64,000 bases of DNA from Zavarzinella sp. (lineage in GTDB: Bacteria; Planctomycetota; Planctomycetia; Gemmatales; Gemmataceae), in NCBI GenBank assembly GCA_041399155.1, contig JAWKTI010000001.1:1488001-1552000 (forward strand), written 5' to 3'. The notes beneath the pieces are model-generated. The model had not been told where the DNA came from. It did not search any database and saw only the letters and a list, made by a program, of their open reading frames with translations. Made by a program: the position numbers and the translations under genes. Shown one piece after another: positions 48,633-58,380 of the stretch (positions are counted from its first letter, which is position 1; each line of letters opens with the position of its first letter).

Positions 48633-50252
48633 ATGTTTCTAAAAAGTTTCACATTTTTTCTCTTTTTGGGATTATTTTCGCCTGCAATCGCGCAGTTGAA
48701 GGTTCATGAGATTTTTTCTGACAATATGGTGCTGCAAAGAGATCAGCAAATCACCGTGTGGGGGACTGCTCGGCCGAAGGAAGAGATCTATGTGCATTTA
48801 CACATTACAACTGCTGATGGCTCCCGTGAAGAAGGGAGTAGCACCATTGCGGACGAATCTGGAAATTGGTCTGTCAAATTGGCTGAATTTCCAGTTGGCA
48901 CCAACGGAAAATTAACCGTCACCGGTTCGCCAGAAAGGAAGCCAGGAATTGGCAAGCAGAAAGGACCTGAAAGCCGAACCTTTTCGAATATCGCTGTGGG
49001 TGAAGTTTGGCTCTGTTCGGGACAATCCAACATGGAATGGCCATTGTCGAAAACCGTTCAGGCACAACAAGTTATTGCAAATTCTTCCAACCCCAACATT
49101 CGATTATTCACCGTACCGAAGTTCGCGATCGATACACCGCAAACTCAACTGAATCCTAAAGTAGAACCCGCTTCCAAAAAGTGGTTTGTCTGCAATCCGC
49201 AAACGGTCGCTAATTTTTCCGCGGTGGGGTATCATTTTGGCAAGAAGTTACAGGCGGAATTGAATGTTCCAATCGGCTTGATCCACACTTCCTGGGGTGG
49301 GACACCTGCTGAAGCATGGACCAGTCGACCTGGATTGCAAAACGAGGAAACTTTGAAGTACTATACGACTAACCTGGATCAGGCGTCCAGCAAATACGAT
49401 CCAGAAAAGTCGAAATCAAATTATGAAGAACAAATGAAAAAGTGGCGTTTGGCCGCAGATGCAGCAAAGAAAAATGGTAAACAGATCCCAAGACAACCAC
49501 GACTTGCCGGCAAACCAGGCACCAATTCTAACGATCCATCATCGCTGTACAACGGTATGATCCACCCGCTTCTGGGTCTGAGATTTCGTGGAGCGATCTG
49601 GTATCAGGGTGAATCAAACGCTGGCACCATCGCGCGTGCGACTGAATACCAACTTCTATTCTCCAAGATGATCGCTGATTGGCGAACGCAGTTCAAACAA
49701 GGGGACTTTTCGTTTTACTTTGTCCAACTGGCACCATTCAATGCGGGCAATCCCATGGGTGAAAACTGGCCTATTCTGCGTGAATCGCAACTGAAAACCG
49801 CACAAACTGTGAAAAATACTGGTATGGCGGTGATCACCGATGTTGGAAATCCCACTGATATTCACCCACAAGACAAAGCGCCGGTAGGAACACGTCTCGC
49901 TCTGTTGGCACTGGCAAAAGATTATCAGAAGAAAATTGTCCCCATGGGACCGGTTTTTTCGAGCATGACGACGGTGGATTCATCATGCCTGATCACATTC
50001 CAACATGCGGAAAACGGCTTGATTTCCAGCGATGGTAAAGAACTGACAGGGTTTACGATCTGTGGTGAAGATCAAGTTTTCCACCCAGCAACAGCGACAA
50101 TTAAAGGCAACGAGGTTATTGTTGTATCCGATAAAGTCAAAAAGCCTGTTGCAGTGCGTTATGGCTGGGCGAACTACCCTATTGTGAATCTGGCAAATAA
50201 AGAAGGGATACCAGCAACGCCATTCCGTACGGATAATTTCGAAGTGAAGTAA
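48633..50252 (+). CDS. Sialate O-acetylesterase-type SGNH hydrolase
   Basis: About 539 residues starting at ATG 48633, with signal peptide MFLKSFTFFLFLGLFSPAIA. The N-terminal beta-sandwich contains FSDNMVLQRDQQITVWGTA, a typical opening of this family. The catalytic SGNH elements are the nucleophile serine in WLCSGQSNMEWP, the oxyanion segment IWYQGESNAG and DIHPQDK with the Asp-His pair. The enzyme removes acetyl groups from sugars such as acetylated sialic acid or xylan side chains and acts outside the cytoplasm. Confidence 0.88.
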   Translation: MFLKSFTFFLFLGLFSPAIAQLKVHEIFSDNMVLQRDQQITVWGTARPKEEIYVHLHITTADGSREEGSSTIADESGNWSVKLAEFPVGTNGKLTVTGSPERKPGIGKQKGPESRTFSNIAVGEVWLCSGQSNMEWPLSKTVQAQQVIANSSNPNIRLFTVPKFAIDTPQTQLNPKVEPASKKWFVCNPQTVANFSAVGYHFGKKLQAELNVPIGLIHTSWGGTPAEAWTSRPGLQNEETLKYYTTNLDQASSKYDPEKSKSNYEEQMKKWRLAADAAKKNGKQIPRQPRLAGKPGTNSNDPSSLYNGMIHPLLGLRFRGAIWYQGESNAGTIARATEYQLLFSKMIADWRTQFKQGDFSFYFVQLAPFNAGNPMGENWPILRESQLKTAQTVKNTGMAVITDVGNPTDIHPQDKAPVGTRLALLALAKDYQKKIVPMGPVFSSMTTVDSSCLITFQHAENGLISSDGKELTGFTICGEDQVFHPATATIKGNEVIVVSDKVKKPVAVRYGWANYPIVNLANKEGIPATPFRTDNFEVK

Positions 50253-50268
50253 ATTGAAATAACTGTAT

Positions 50269-50306
50269 ATAATTGTTGATTAGTTGACTTTAAAATCAAC
50301 AATTAT
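50269..50306. terminator. Bidirectional hairpin between convergent genes
   Basis: ATAATTGTTGATT (50269-50281) and AATCAACAATTAT (50294-50306) form a perfect 13-base-pair stem with a 12-base loop. It lies between the stop of the esterase (50252) and the end of the convergent PQQ-propeller gene (50321). The stem is AT-rich, so it may be a weak terminator or a protein-binding site. Confidence 0.5.
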
Positions 50307-50320
50307 CAACAAATGCGAGT

Positions 50321-51583
50321 CTACTTTTTGCCAAAGCAGATCAGTGTCTTCTCACCTCGGATATACAATTTGCCATTTGCAACAGCGGGCGAAGCGTAAA
50401 CGCCTTCTTTCAAGTCGCTTTGGTCAATCATTTCAAATTCTTTCGCGGCTTTGAACACAAAAACCTGCCCATTTTCATTGATTGAGTAAATCGCACCATT
50501 AACCAGAATCGGGGATGTATAGACCTGCCCACTCCCACCCAGACGTTCTTTCCAGTGCACTTTACCAGTGGCGGCATCGGCACAATAGGCCACATTTTCT
50601 TTGTCCGTGATCCAGAAGAGCATACCATCTTTAGCAACAGGCATTGGAACATAAGGGGTGCCAGTTTTCATCTCCCAGGCTAATGCAGATTTCGTCACAT
50701 CGCCGGATCCATCCGATTTCACCGCTACCATATGTCGATCGCCACCACCATCACCAGAAATGGCATATATCAAGCCGTTGTGGTAGATGGGACCGCCTAC
50801 ATTACGAAGTGCACTGATTTTTCCTTTCCCTTTCGCTTCCCAGGTCCAGGTCCAATTCCAATTGGTGCTACCGGTTTCAATGTTGTAAGATGTTACGCCA
50901 GCAGTACTTGCGACGATTAATTCTTCTTCTTTCTCTTTTTTCAGAATGAACGGGGTGCTGTAGCACGCACGGTAAGCTTTGCGGGGTTGAGACCATGCCA
51001 GTTTGCCAGAGGTTGCATCGTAAGCCTGTAATTCTGCCTTGCCATCCTGATCGAGATTCACAATGACTTTTCCACCCGCAACGATCGGAGATAATCCTGC
51101 ACCGTGCTGGCTGGCGAATTTCCCTAAGTTATTGCTCCATAACTGCTTACCCTCATAATCCCACGCACTTAGCGAAATTTCTGCTCCGTCCCAGAAGATT
51201 GCGTAGACACGCTCTCCATCTGCGGTTGGTGTGGAAGAAGCCAGACTGTTTTTTGCATGTGTTTTTGCAAATTTACCGGTCAGTTCTTTCGACCAGAGTT
51301 GTTTACCATTATTTGCATCGTAACAAAGCATCAGTCGCTTGTCGCCTTTTTCACCTGCGGATTGAGTGAAAAGTTTCCCTTTCGAAATGATTGGTGAAGA
51401 ATAGCCACGACCAGGGATTTCAACACGCCAAAGAGTTGTTTTTTCTGTCAGGCTGGTGGGGATGTTCTGATCGTTTGCCGCACCCAACCCTTCAGGACCG
51501 CGGAACCGTGTCCAATCTTCCGCCTGTGCGGCAAGCATTGAAACTGAAGCCAGAAAAAGCGTCATTAATGAGTTTTTTTTCAT
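50321..51583 (-). CDS. Exported PQQ-type beta-propeller protein
   Basis: A 420-residue propeller. The start at 51583, with GAGG upstream and leader MKKNSLMTLFLASVSMLAAQA, replaces a spurious extension to 51703. Mature residues open with EDWTRFRGPEGLGAA, the usual start of planctomycete PQQ-like proteins. Repeats show the AxDxxTGKxxW form (CYDANNGKQLWSKEL, AYDATSGKLAWSQ, CADAATGKVHWKER). No PQQ-dehydrogenase catalytic residues are evident, so this is likely a binding platform. It is divergent from the DUF1501 gene, with a 169-base gap. Confidence 0.85.
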   Translation of the reverse strand: MKKNSLMTLFLASVSMLAAQAEDWTRFRGPEGLGAANDQNIPTSLTEKTTLWRVEIPGRGYSSPIISKGKLFTQSAGEKGDKRLMLCYDANNGKQLWSKELTGKFAKTHAKNSLASSTPTADGERVYAIFWDGAEISLSAWDYEGKQLWSNNLGKFASQHGAGLSPIVAGGKVIVNLDQDGKAELQAYDATSGKLAWSQPRKAYRACYSTPFILKKEKEEELIVASTAGVTSYNIETGSTNWNWTWTWEAKGKGKISALRNVGGPIYHNGLIYAISGDGGGDRHMVAVKSDGSGDVTKSALAWEMKTGTPYVPMPVAKDGMLFWITDKENVAYCADAATGKVHWKERLGGSGQVYTSPILVNGAIYSINENGQVFVFKAAKEFEMIDQSDLKEGVYASPAVANGKLYIRGEKTLICFGKK

Positions 51584-51752
51584 TCTCTTGGTAACCTCAA
51601 AGTATTGTCTGCTGATTATGTCGCACCATTGGAAAAATTGCACGGAAAAATCAGTCGAGAATTCAGAAAAAAATGTTTCATCAGCGAGAAACTTTTGGCA
51701 CAATATTTGGGCATACCAAGCAGAAATTTCATTCCGCTGGAAAGATTAACAA

Positions 51753-53123
51753 ATGTTAACCATTTTTGATGCAGACGTAACGCGGCGTGAATGGCTACGA
51801 ATTGGCTCAATTGGTCTGGGTGCCCTGACTTTACCCAGTCTGCTGGCTGCCCGTTCCAAACAACCAGAGCGTGCCAAGGCACGTTCCGTAATTATTTTCG
51901 GGCTGTTAGGTGGGCCCCCACAGCACGAAACCTGGGATCCCAAACCAGATGCTCCCGCAGAGATACGGGGTGAATTTGGCACAATTCCCACCAGTATCCC
52001 TGGATTCCGAATTGGCGAGCTGATGCCAAAGACGGCAAAACTGGCCCACAAAATCGCGGTGCTGCGTGCAGTCTCCAGTGGCGATAATGCCCACTCATCG
52101 AGCGGCTACCAGATGCTGACAGGTGTCGAGCATGAACCCCGAAATCGGGAAAATGTCACTGCCCAGGCCCCCAATCTGGCACCATCTCTGACAGCGATCA
52201 TGAGGTATCTCCGCCACACCGTAAACGGACTGCCTTCCGCAGTGGTACTTCCCGAACATCTGTGGAATGATGGTAATATCCCCTGGCCAGGACAGGATGC
52301 GGGCATTCTTGGCAGAAAATATAATCCCTGGCTGATCCATTGCGACCCGAACCAGCCTAACTTTCAGGCACCGGAAATCAGCCCACGCACTGAATTAAAT
52401 GAGATCCGTTTGAAAGGCCGCCAATCTTTGTTAAGCGAATTAAATGTCGTGCTGGATCGCGAAGCTGAGAATTATGAGAAGCGTGAAAAGAATCATTTTC
52501 GCGATAAAGCATTCGATTTGGTCAGTTCGCAACAGGCCCGAAAAGCATTCGCAATTGAAGAAGAATCCCCTGCGACACGCGATCGGTATGGACGCACTAG
52601 ATTTGGTCAAAGTGTGTTATTGGCACGGCGTCTGGTAGAAGCGGGTGTGCCCATGATCCAGGTCAACTGGACCCGCATCAAAGACGCACCCAATCAGGGA
52701 ATGTGGGACACCCACCGCGACCATGCGAAATCTCTTCGTTCCCCACTGATGCCAATGATGGATCATTCTTTTTCCGCACTGATTGAAGATCTTGATCAGC
52801 GTGGTTTGCTCGATAGCACGCTGGTACTTTGGACTGGAGAATTTGGCAGAACTCCTAAAATCAATGGTAGCGCTGGGCGTGACCACTGGGGAAATGTGTT
52901 TTCGCTGGCACTTGCAGGTGGTGGAATCTCAGGTGGCGTTGTTCATGGATCTTCTGATGCACAAGCAGCTTACCCACGCGATGGACGAGTTACTCCAAAG
53001 GACATCATCGCAACCGTCTTCGACAGGCTGGGATACTCTCCAGAAACCGAACTTCTCGATCATCTGGATCGACCCATTCCATTAACCCGTGGTGAAGTAA
53101 TCAAGGCGATTACCACTCACTGA
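51753..53123 (+). CDS. DUF1501 protein, second copy
   Basis: 456 residues with a Tat-type leader TRREWLRIGSIGLGALTLPS. Family landmarks include SVIIFGLLGGPPQHETWDPKPDA, AVSSGDNAHSSSGYQMLTG, WTGEFGRTPKING and GRDHWGNVFSLALAGGG. Unlike the copy at 9727, it is not next to a DUF1549/DUF1553 gene; here it lies in a plus-strand run with a PQQ-type propeller protein 23 bases downstream. This subgroup is often called DUF1501/sulfatase-like. Its substrate is unknown. Confidence 0.88.
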   Translation: MLTIFDADVTRREWLRIGSIGLGALTLPSLLAARSKQPERAKARSVIIFGLLGGPPQHETWDPKPDAPAEIRGEFGTIPTSIPGFRIGELMPKTAKLAHKIAVLRAVSSGDNAHSSSGYQMLTGVEHEPRNRENVTAQAPNLAPSLTAIMRYLRHTVNGLPSAVVLPEHLWNDGNIPWPGQDAGILGRKYNPWLIHCDPNQPNFQAPEISPRTELNEIRLKGRQSLLSELNVVLDREAENYEKREKNHFRDKAFDLVSSQQARKAFAIEEESPATRDRYGRTRFGQSVLLARRLVEAGVPMIQVNWTRIKDAPNQGMWDTHRDHAKSLRSPLMPMMDHSFSALIEDLDQRGLLDSTLVLWTGEFGRTPKINGSAGRDHWGNVFSLALAGGGISGGVVHGSSDAQAAYPRDGRVTPKDIIATVFDRLGYSPETELLDHLDRPIPLTRGEVIKAITTH

Positions 53124-53146
53124 CCTATTCTTTTTTGAAGAGAACT

Positions 53147-54404
53147 ATGAAGTATTTTGCGACTGCACTGCTGGCACTTGGCTCTGCTGTTATCCGCATC
53201 AGCCGATAACTGGCCACAATGGCGTGGTATCCACAATGATGGTATCAGCAAGGAAAAAGGGATCGTTTCTGAATGGTCTGAAACAAAAAATATCGTCTGG
53301 TCACTGACCCTGCCAGGTATGGGAGGTGCGACGCCCGCAATCTGGGAAGACAAGATCTTTTTGACGAGTGAAGCCGGCGTTGAACTCATCGCAATGTGCA
53401 TCAGTACGGATGGCAAAGTTCTATGGCAAAAAAGTATAGGCAAAACAACGAATAAAGCCCGTTCTGATGAAGGCAACGGTGCGTCCGCTTCGCCCACAAC
53501 CGATGGAAAACATGTGTGGTTCTTTGTTGGCAGTGGAGAATTGGTCTGCTTTGATTTTTCAGGCAAAGAAATCTGGAACTTCAATGTGCAACAACGGTAT
53601 AACAAGTTTCAGATTCAGTTTGGCATGCATTCCACTCCAGTCTTGCACGATGGTAAGTTATATCTCCAGTTACTGCACACAAAACACCAGGATGTCGTTT
53701 GTGTCGATGCTGCAACTGGCAAAGATATCTGGAAAATCGACCGCAAAAGTGATGGACGGGCAGAATGCGAACATTCATACGCATCACCTATGATGTGGTC
53801 GAACGGCAAAGATGCCTACCTGGTGACCCACGGGAATGATTATACGATTGCCCATGATTTGAAAGACGGCAGCGAAATCTGGCGTCTCGGTGGTCTGAAC
53901 CCAAAGTCAGCTTATAATGCAACCCTGCGTTTTGTAGCCACTCCGCTGGTTACGCCCGATCTGATTGTGGTCCCCACTGCCAAAAATGGACCTGTTGTGG
54001 GTGTAAAACCCACTGCGAAAGGCACGTTTTCTGCTGGGAGCGAACATGAATTATGGCGACGCGCGAAAGAGACTCCTGATGTACCATCCCCCTTGTTAGC
54101 TGATGGTTTGGTTTATCTCACGCGTGAAACCGGTGTACTGAACTGTGTTGATGCCAAAACGGGCGAGCAATTATACAGTCAACGAGTGAATCCAGGTCGC
54201 CACCGCGCTTCACCAGTATATGTTGATGGGAAAATTATTGTGGCATCCCGCACCGGTCAGGTGGGGGTTGTGAAAGCAGGTAAATCCTTTGAACTGATCT
54301 CTGAAAATCGTCTTGATGATGATTTCAGTGCCTCCCCGGCTATTGCTAACGGCAGAATTTATTTGCGGGGGTATAAAAAACTTTACGCGATTGGTAGCAA
54401 ATAA
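53147..54404 (+). CDS. Exported PQQ-type beta-propeller protein (frame break in leader)
   Basis: A propeller of about 415 residues in frame from TTG 53157 to 54404, with repeats such as CVDAATGKDIWKIDRK and CVDAKTGEQLYSQRV and opening DNWPQWRGIHNDGIS. A better start is ATG 53147, which has GAAGAG before it and begins a proper leader (MKYFATALLAL), but that frame hits TAA after 20 codons. Removing one base near CACTTGG (about 53170) joins it to LALLLSASADNW. So either the start is the odd TTG, or the leader carries a one-base insertion. It follows the DUF1501 gene by 23 bases, consistent with an operon. Confidence 0.8.
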
Positions 54405-54502
54405 CCTCGATTTCAACGATTTCAGTTTCAGGCATACATTTCTGCCATTTTCGAGAATAAATTTATGCTACTTTTGCAATGTTCAATCTTTGGATAGCAA
54501 AA

Positions 54503-55279
54503 ATGGCCGAAGCACGCAAAGGTTTTCAGTTTTTTCGTCGCGATTTCTTGTTCGGAGCATTGGCAGGTGGAGCTGCCACTGCAGGAACTGGCTTGTTGAT
54601 GCCGATAGAGTGGCACCAGAAAGTGCTACCAGAAGGAAACCAGCTTGTTTTTGGGCAATGTGGAGAAGATTTACTGGTAAGCCAATTGTTTCAGCATCTC
54701 CAAATTGACAAACCCAGTTATATGGATGTGGGGGCATATCATCCCACAATTGGCAGCAATACCTACAATCTGTATCGTTCGGGTAGTCGCGGCACCTTGA
54801 TCGAACCCAATGTTGACATGATTGCCGATCTGAAATCAAAACGCCCGGAAGATCAGGTTCTGAATATCGGAATTGGCCTTGGAGAGGAAGGTGAGGCGGA
54901 CTTTTACGTCTTGAACTACCCACAATTGAATACTTTTGATGAGGAAGAAGCGAAAACACGTGTTGCAAATAGTGGTGGCAAACTGCGGATTGACCGTGTC
55001 GTGAAAATGCCACTTGTTGACATCAATCGAATCATTCGTGAAAATCATGGTGATAAAGCACCCGATTTTCTTTCAGTAGACACAGAGGGGTTGGATTTCA
55101 GCATTTTGAAAACGCTCGATTTCAGCAAATATCGACCGATGGTCATCTGCGCTGAAACCGTCCAATACAGCACACTGAAATCGATCGATACGATTGGTGA
55201 CCTGCTGAAGGAAAATGGTTATGTATTGCGTTGTCAAACGATTGCGAATTCGATTTACCTTCGCAAGGATCTTTTGTAA
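54503..55279 (+). CDS. FkbM-family methyltransferase with Tat-like N-terminus
   Basis: About 258 residues from ATG 54503 (ATG 54479 also possible). The SAM site is YMDVGAYHPTIGSN, the acidic strand end is LIEPN, and the FkbM hallmark LSVDTEGLDFSILKTLDF is present. FkbM proteins O-methylate sugars or polyketides. Unusually, the N-terminus is MAEARKGFQFFRRDFL followed by a Gly/Ala-rich hydrophobic segment ending in GLLMP, which looks like a twin-arginine signal (R12-R13). SAM is not known in the periplasm, so the segment may instead be a membrane anchor. It lies 98 bases after the propeller gene, so may or may not share its transcript. Confidence 0.8.
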   Translation: MAEARKGFQFFRRDFLFGALAGGAATAGTGLLMPIEWHQKVLPEGNQLVFGQCGEDLLVSQLFQHLQIDKPSYMDVGAYHPTIGSNTYNLYRSGSRGTLIEPNVDMIADLKSKRPEDQVLNIGIGLGEEGEADFYVLNYPQLNTFDEEEAKTRVANSGGKLRIDRVVKMPLVDINRIIRENHGDKAPDFLSVDTEGLDFSILKTLDFSKYRPMVICAETVQYSTLKSIDTIGDLLKENGYVLRCQTIANSIYLRKDLL

Positions 55280-55331
55280 GCACAATCTTAGAAATACTGA
55301 CTCTCAGACGTGAAGGGGGAGGAAAAAGTTA

Positions 55332-56300
55332 TTATTCACTCTTCCCTTTGTACAATCTTCGTTGCAAGGCAACGTTAAATGGTGTCCAGTGCGAACTGCC
55401 TTTGCGATCATCATCGATTTCTTTCATCGCGATGCACAGACGGGAGTCAAACATGTCAATGATGTGCAGGGCAATTGCTTCCAAAGTCATCGGAATTTTG
55501 GGGCTGCCAAACTGGGATTCCCCATGATGGCTGACAATTAAATGCCGCAGGTGCATGTAAAGTTCATCTGGGAATGCTTCACCGGTCTGTTTTGCAGCAA
55601 GTTTTATTTTTTCAGAAAGAAATTCCAATCCGATCGCCAGATGCCCAACCAACTGGCCTTCATCTGAATACGAAAACATGTGCTGGTAAGTTAATTCTCG
55701 GATTTTTCCGCTGTCGTGCAGGAAAATACCTACCTGTACGAGATCTTTGTTGACATTGGGATACAACGGCAGAATTTTCTCCGAAATATCCAGCATCATC
55801 ACTACATGTTCCAGTAGGCCACCGAGGTATGCGTGGTGAACCTTGATCCCTGCTGGAGCACGCGTAAACCCTTTCATGAACTGATCATCAATCAGGTAGC
55901 AATCTACAAGTGCACGCAGATGGTGATTGGTGATTTTTCTCAGAAATCCTTTTAGCTTTTCCAGCAACGTACCAATATTGTGCTTTGTTGTGGGCAGGAA
56001 ATCTGCGGGATCTACCTGCGCAGGATCAACTTTGTCGAAGTTGTTGACAATTAATTGCAAAGATCCTTGAAACAACTGTACTTTGCCATGGATCAACAGG
56101 TAATCCCCGGCTTCAAATGATGTGTGCTGATCATCACTGACATTCCACATCCTGCCACTGATTGTTCCCGTGCGATCCAGCAGATCCAGCAATAGGTAGG
56201 GGGCTCCGTTCCGATTCACTCGCAAATGTTTATCAGCAATCAGGAAGACTTCATCAACATTGTCCCCGTCCGCAAATACTTCAACAAACCGTCGACTCAT
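55332..56300 (-). CDS. YhaM-like 3'-5' exoribonuclease (OB fold plus HD domain)
   Basis: A 322-residue protein with an N-terminal OB fold (PYLLLDLLDRTGTISGRMW, DYLLIHGKVQLFQGSLQLIV) and a C-terminal HD metal domain: H155-H156 (VHHAYLGGLLEH), H195-D196 (FLHDSGK) and later SHHGES. This order defines the YhaM/CBF1 family of 3'-5' exonucleases that trim RNA and single-stranded DNA in the cytoplasm. Length fits B. subtilis YhaM. It is convergent with the FkbM gene. Confidence 0.9.
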   Translation of the reverse strand: MSRRFVEVFADGDNVDEVFLIADKHLRVNRNGAPYLLLDLLDRTGTISGRMWNVSDDQHTSFEAGDYLLIHGKVQLFQGSLQLIVNNFDKVDPAQVDPADFLPTTKHNIGTLLEKLKGFLRKITNHHLRALVDCYLIDDQFMKGFTRAPAGIKVHHAYLGGLLEHVVMMLDISEKILPLYPNVNKDLVQVGIFLHDSGKIRELTYQHMFSYSDEGQLVGHLAIGLEFLSEKIKLAAKQTGEAFPDELYMHLRHLIVSHHGESQFGSPKIPMTLEAIALHIIDMFDSRLCIAMKEIDDDRKGSSHWTPFNVALQRRLYKGKSE

Positions 56301-56342
56301 GAGAATGCTACTTTACTAGTAAGAGGTAGAGGGTGCAGATTC

Positions 56343-56786
56343 TTATTTCCGCTTAGATGGAATAGTACAGATGCCATTGTGACATGGCACGAGATGAAAG
56401 CGATTTTTTGCAATCCAAAGGTAAATCCGTTGTCCGATAGTGGGAATTCCTGGCAGGAATAACAGGGGGTAAAGGCACCACAATAAAGGTAGACGACCAG
56501 CTATCCAGCGAAACGCCCTAAAACCAGCGTATGCTTTTTGACGATCCGGCCTCAAGAGATGCATCTCTTCAATCAGGCGTTCCTGCACAAGGTTGGCATT
56601 ATTGACAGGAATCTGGTCCCAATCCCGAGCATTCTGAAAATCTAATCTGTTGAACCAATCCAATCTGCGAAGTATATGGACACTTTTGAGGCAGAGTGGG
56701 CATTCTCCGTCAAAAAGAACTACCCCTTTACCATGAGTTAGTGGTAACGAGGCTCGGTCGTGTGTAATTAAAGTGGCCATATTTCT
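56343..56786 (-). CDS. DCC-family thiol-disulfide protein (DUF393)
   Basis: A protein of about 147 residues with the DCC signature DGECPLC (C27 and C30) right after a beta strand, as in thioredoxin-like DUF393 proteins, then RLDFQNARDWD and a hydrophobic C-terminal helix pair (IAGRLPLLWCLYPLLFLPG). The start at 56786 gives a normal N-terminus; the frame extends to 56843. Probably a membrane-associated thiol redox protein; partner unknown. Confidence 0.8.
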   Translation of the reverse strand, partial: RNMATLITHDRASLPLTHGKGVVLFDGECPLCLKSVHILRRLDWFNRLDFQNARDWDQIPVNNANLVQERLIEEMHLLRPDRQKAYAGFRAFRWIAGRLPLLWCLYPLLFLPGIPTIGQRIYLWIAKNRFHLVPCHNGICTIPSKRK

Positions 56787-56813
56787 ATCTTTGCACGAGA
56801 ATGCGAAATGAGC

Positions 56814-56846
56814 AAAAAAATCCATTAATGAAGAATAATTCATTAA
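56814..56846 (-). terminator. Likely terminator of the pyruvate dehydrogenase operon
   Basis: TTAATGAA (56825-56832) and TTCATTAA (56839-56846) form a perfect 8-base stem with a 6-base loop. On the minus strand it is followed by a run of seven T (56814-56820 read in reverse). The stem is all A/T except one pair, so strength is uncertain, but the T-run and its location 60 bases past lpd fit. Confidence 0.45.
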
Positions 56847-56908
56847 ATCCCAAGTTTACGCATTACTTACATACAAATCAGATGAAGATCTAGTTCAGTT
56901 CGATTCGC

Positions 56909-58336
56909 TTAATTTCGCTTTTTAGGCTTTCCAACATGGGTAGCACTGCCCATTGCAGCCATTTCCGCACTTTCCATAATCGTTTCGGCCAAAGTGGGGT
57001 GTGCATGAATCGTTTCAGCAAGATCGCGGGCCACCGCACCCATTTCTACCGCCAGAACGCCTTCTGCGATCATCTCCCCTGCCCCAACTCCCACAATCCC
57101 CATACCAAGAATACGCTGTGAGGCGGGATCGACAAGCAGTTTCGTCAGGCCTTCTGGACGAGCAAGGGCAATGGCACGTCCCGATGCTGCCCACGGAAAG
57201 GTGTGTTTCTCAAAACGGATATTTTGCTCAACCGCTTCTTTTTCGGTAATCCCACACCATGCAAGTTCAGGATCTGTGAACACGACAGCTGGAATCGCCC
57301 GGGGTTCAAAAGCAGTTGGCTCACCAAGTATCGCCTCAATGGCAATACGGGCTTCTGCAGTCGCTTTGTGAGCCAGACCAGGCTCTTCTGCAACGTCACC
57401 AATGGCATAAATATTCTGATCGCTGGACAGTCGCTGTTTGTTGATTTTGACGTAACCACGTTCTGACACTTCCACTTGCGTCGTTTCTAACCCCAATCCG
57501 GCACTATTCGGTCGACGTCCCACTGAAATGAGCACTTTATCGAATATCATTTCTGCTGGCACATCTTTACCTTCCAATTGTGCGACAATTCCATCGGGTG
57601 TTGGTTTTAATGACGCCACTTTTGTGTTCAGATAAATGGCTTCGAACCGTTTCCGCATTCTCTTTTCCAGCGGTGCCACGAGATCCCGATCTGCGGAAGG
57701 CAATAACCCGTCAGTAAACTCTACAACTGTGATTTTGGTTCCCAGGGCTGCGTAAACAGTTCCAATTTCCAGGCCAATATAGCCTCCACCGATCACCAAA
57801 AGGGTCTTTGGCACATCTTGCACAAGCAAGGCTGCAGTAGAATCCATAATCCGTGGATCGTCTAGATTGAATGCCTTCGGGATTGCGGGCAGACTGCCTG
57901 TGGCAATAATTGCCTTTTCAAAACGAATTGTACCAGTGTTCTCCCCTTCCAGTTGTACTGTATTCGAGGAAGTAAATGTGGCTTTTGCGCGAATGACTTC
58001 CACCCCACGCCCCTTGCAGAGCATGGCGATTCCATTGGTCAATTTCCCCACCACTTGCTGCTGGACAAATTTTTGGAGTTTTGCCAGATCGACAGTTGGA
58101 GGCTGAAAGTGGATCCCAATTTCTTCAAATTCCCGTGTCTCTTCCAGAATTTTCGCCACATGCAGGAGAGCTTTGGATGGAATACAGCCACGATTTAAGC
58201 AGACCCCGCCAAGTCTCGGGTCAGAATCGACCAGGATAACCTTCATCCCATGATCGGCCGCGTGTAATGCTGCAGGATAACCACCGGGTCCAGCACCAAT
58301 CACCAGAAGCTGTGTTTCTTTATTTATTTCACTCAT
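56909..58336 (-). CDS. lpdA: Dihydrolipoyl dehydrogenase (E3)
   Basis: The 475-residue FAD enzyme that reoxidises dihydrolipoyl groups of E2 with NAD+. Seen are the FAD motif GAGPGG (14-19), the redox disulfide C46-C51 (GGVCLNRGCIPSK), the NAD motif GGGYIGLEIG, the second FAD segment IYAIGDVAEEPGLAHKA and the C-terminal HAHPTLAETI with the catalytic His-Glu pair. It is last in the order E1-E2-E3, 44 bases after the E2 gene. Confidence 0.95.
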   Translation of the reverse strand: MSEINKETQLLVIGAGPGGYPAALHAADHGMKVILVDSDPRLGGVCLNRGCIPSKALLHVAKILEETREFEEIGIHFQPPTVDLAKLQKFVQQQVVGKLTNGIAMLCKGRGVEVIRAKATFTSSNTVQLEGENTGTIRFEKAIIATGSLPAIPKAFNLDDPRIMDSTAALLVQDVPKTLLVIGGGYIGLEIGTVYAALGTKITVVEFTDGLLPSADRDLVAPLEKRMRKRFEAIYLNTKVASLKPTPDGIVAQLEGKDVPAEMIFDKVLISVGRRPNSAGLGLETTQVEVSERGYVKINKQRLSSDQNIYAIGDVAEEPGLAHKATAEARIAIEAILGEPTAFEPRAIPAVVFTDPELAWCGITEKEAVEQNIRFEKHTFPWAASGRAIALARPEGLTKLLVDPASQRILGMGIVGVGAGEMIAEGVLAVEMGAVARDLAETIHAHPTLAETIMESAEMAAMGSATHVGKPKKRN

Positions 58337-58380
58337 ATCAGTACCGATAGGGCCAGTTAGTTTGAATCCAGAAAATCGAA

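Noticed and set aside
51690..51720. TTGGCACAATATTTGGGC as a third sigma-54 promoter, before the second DUF1501 gene
   Set aside because: The -24 half is perfect, but ten bases later there is GG where GC is required, so spacing fails.
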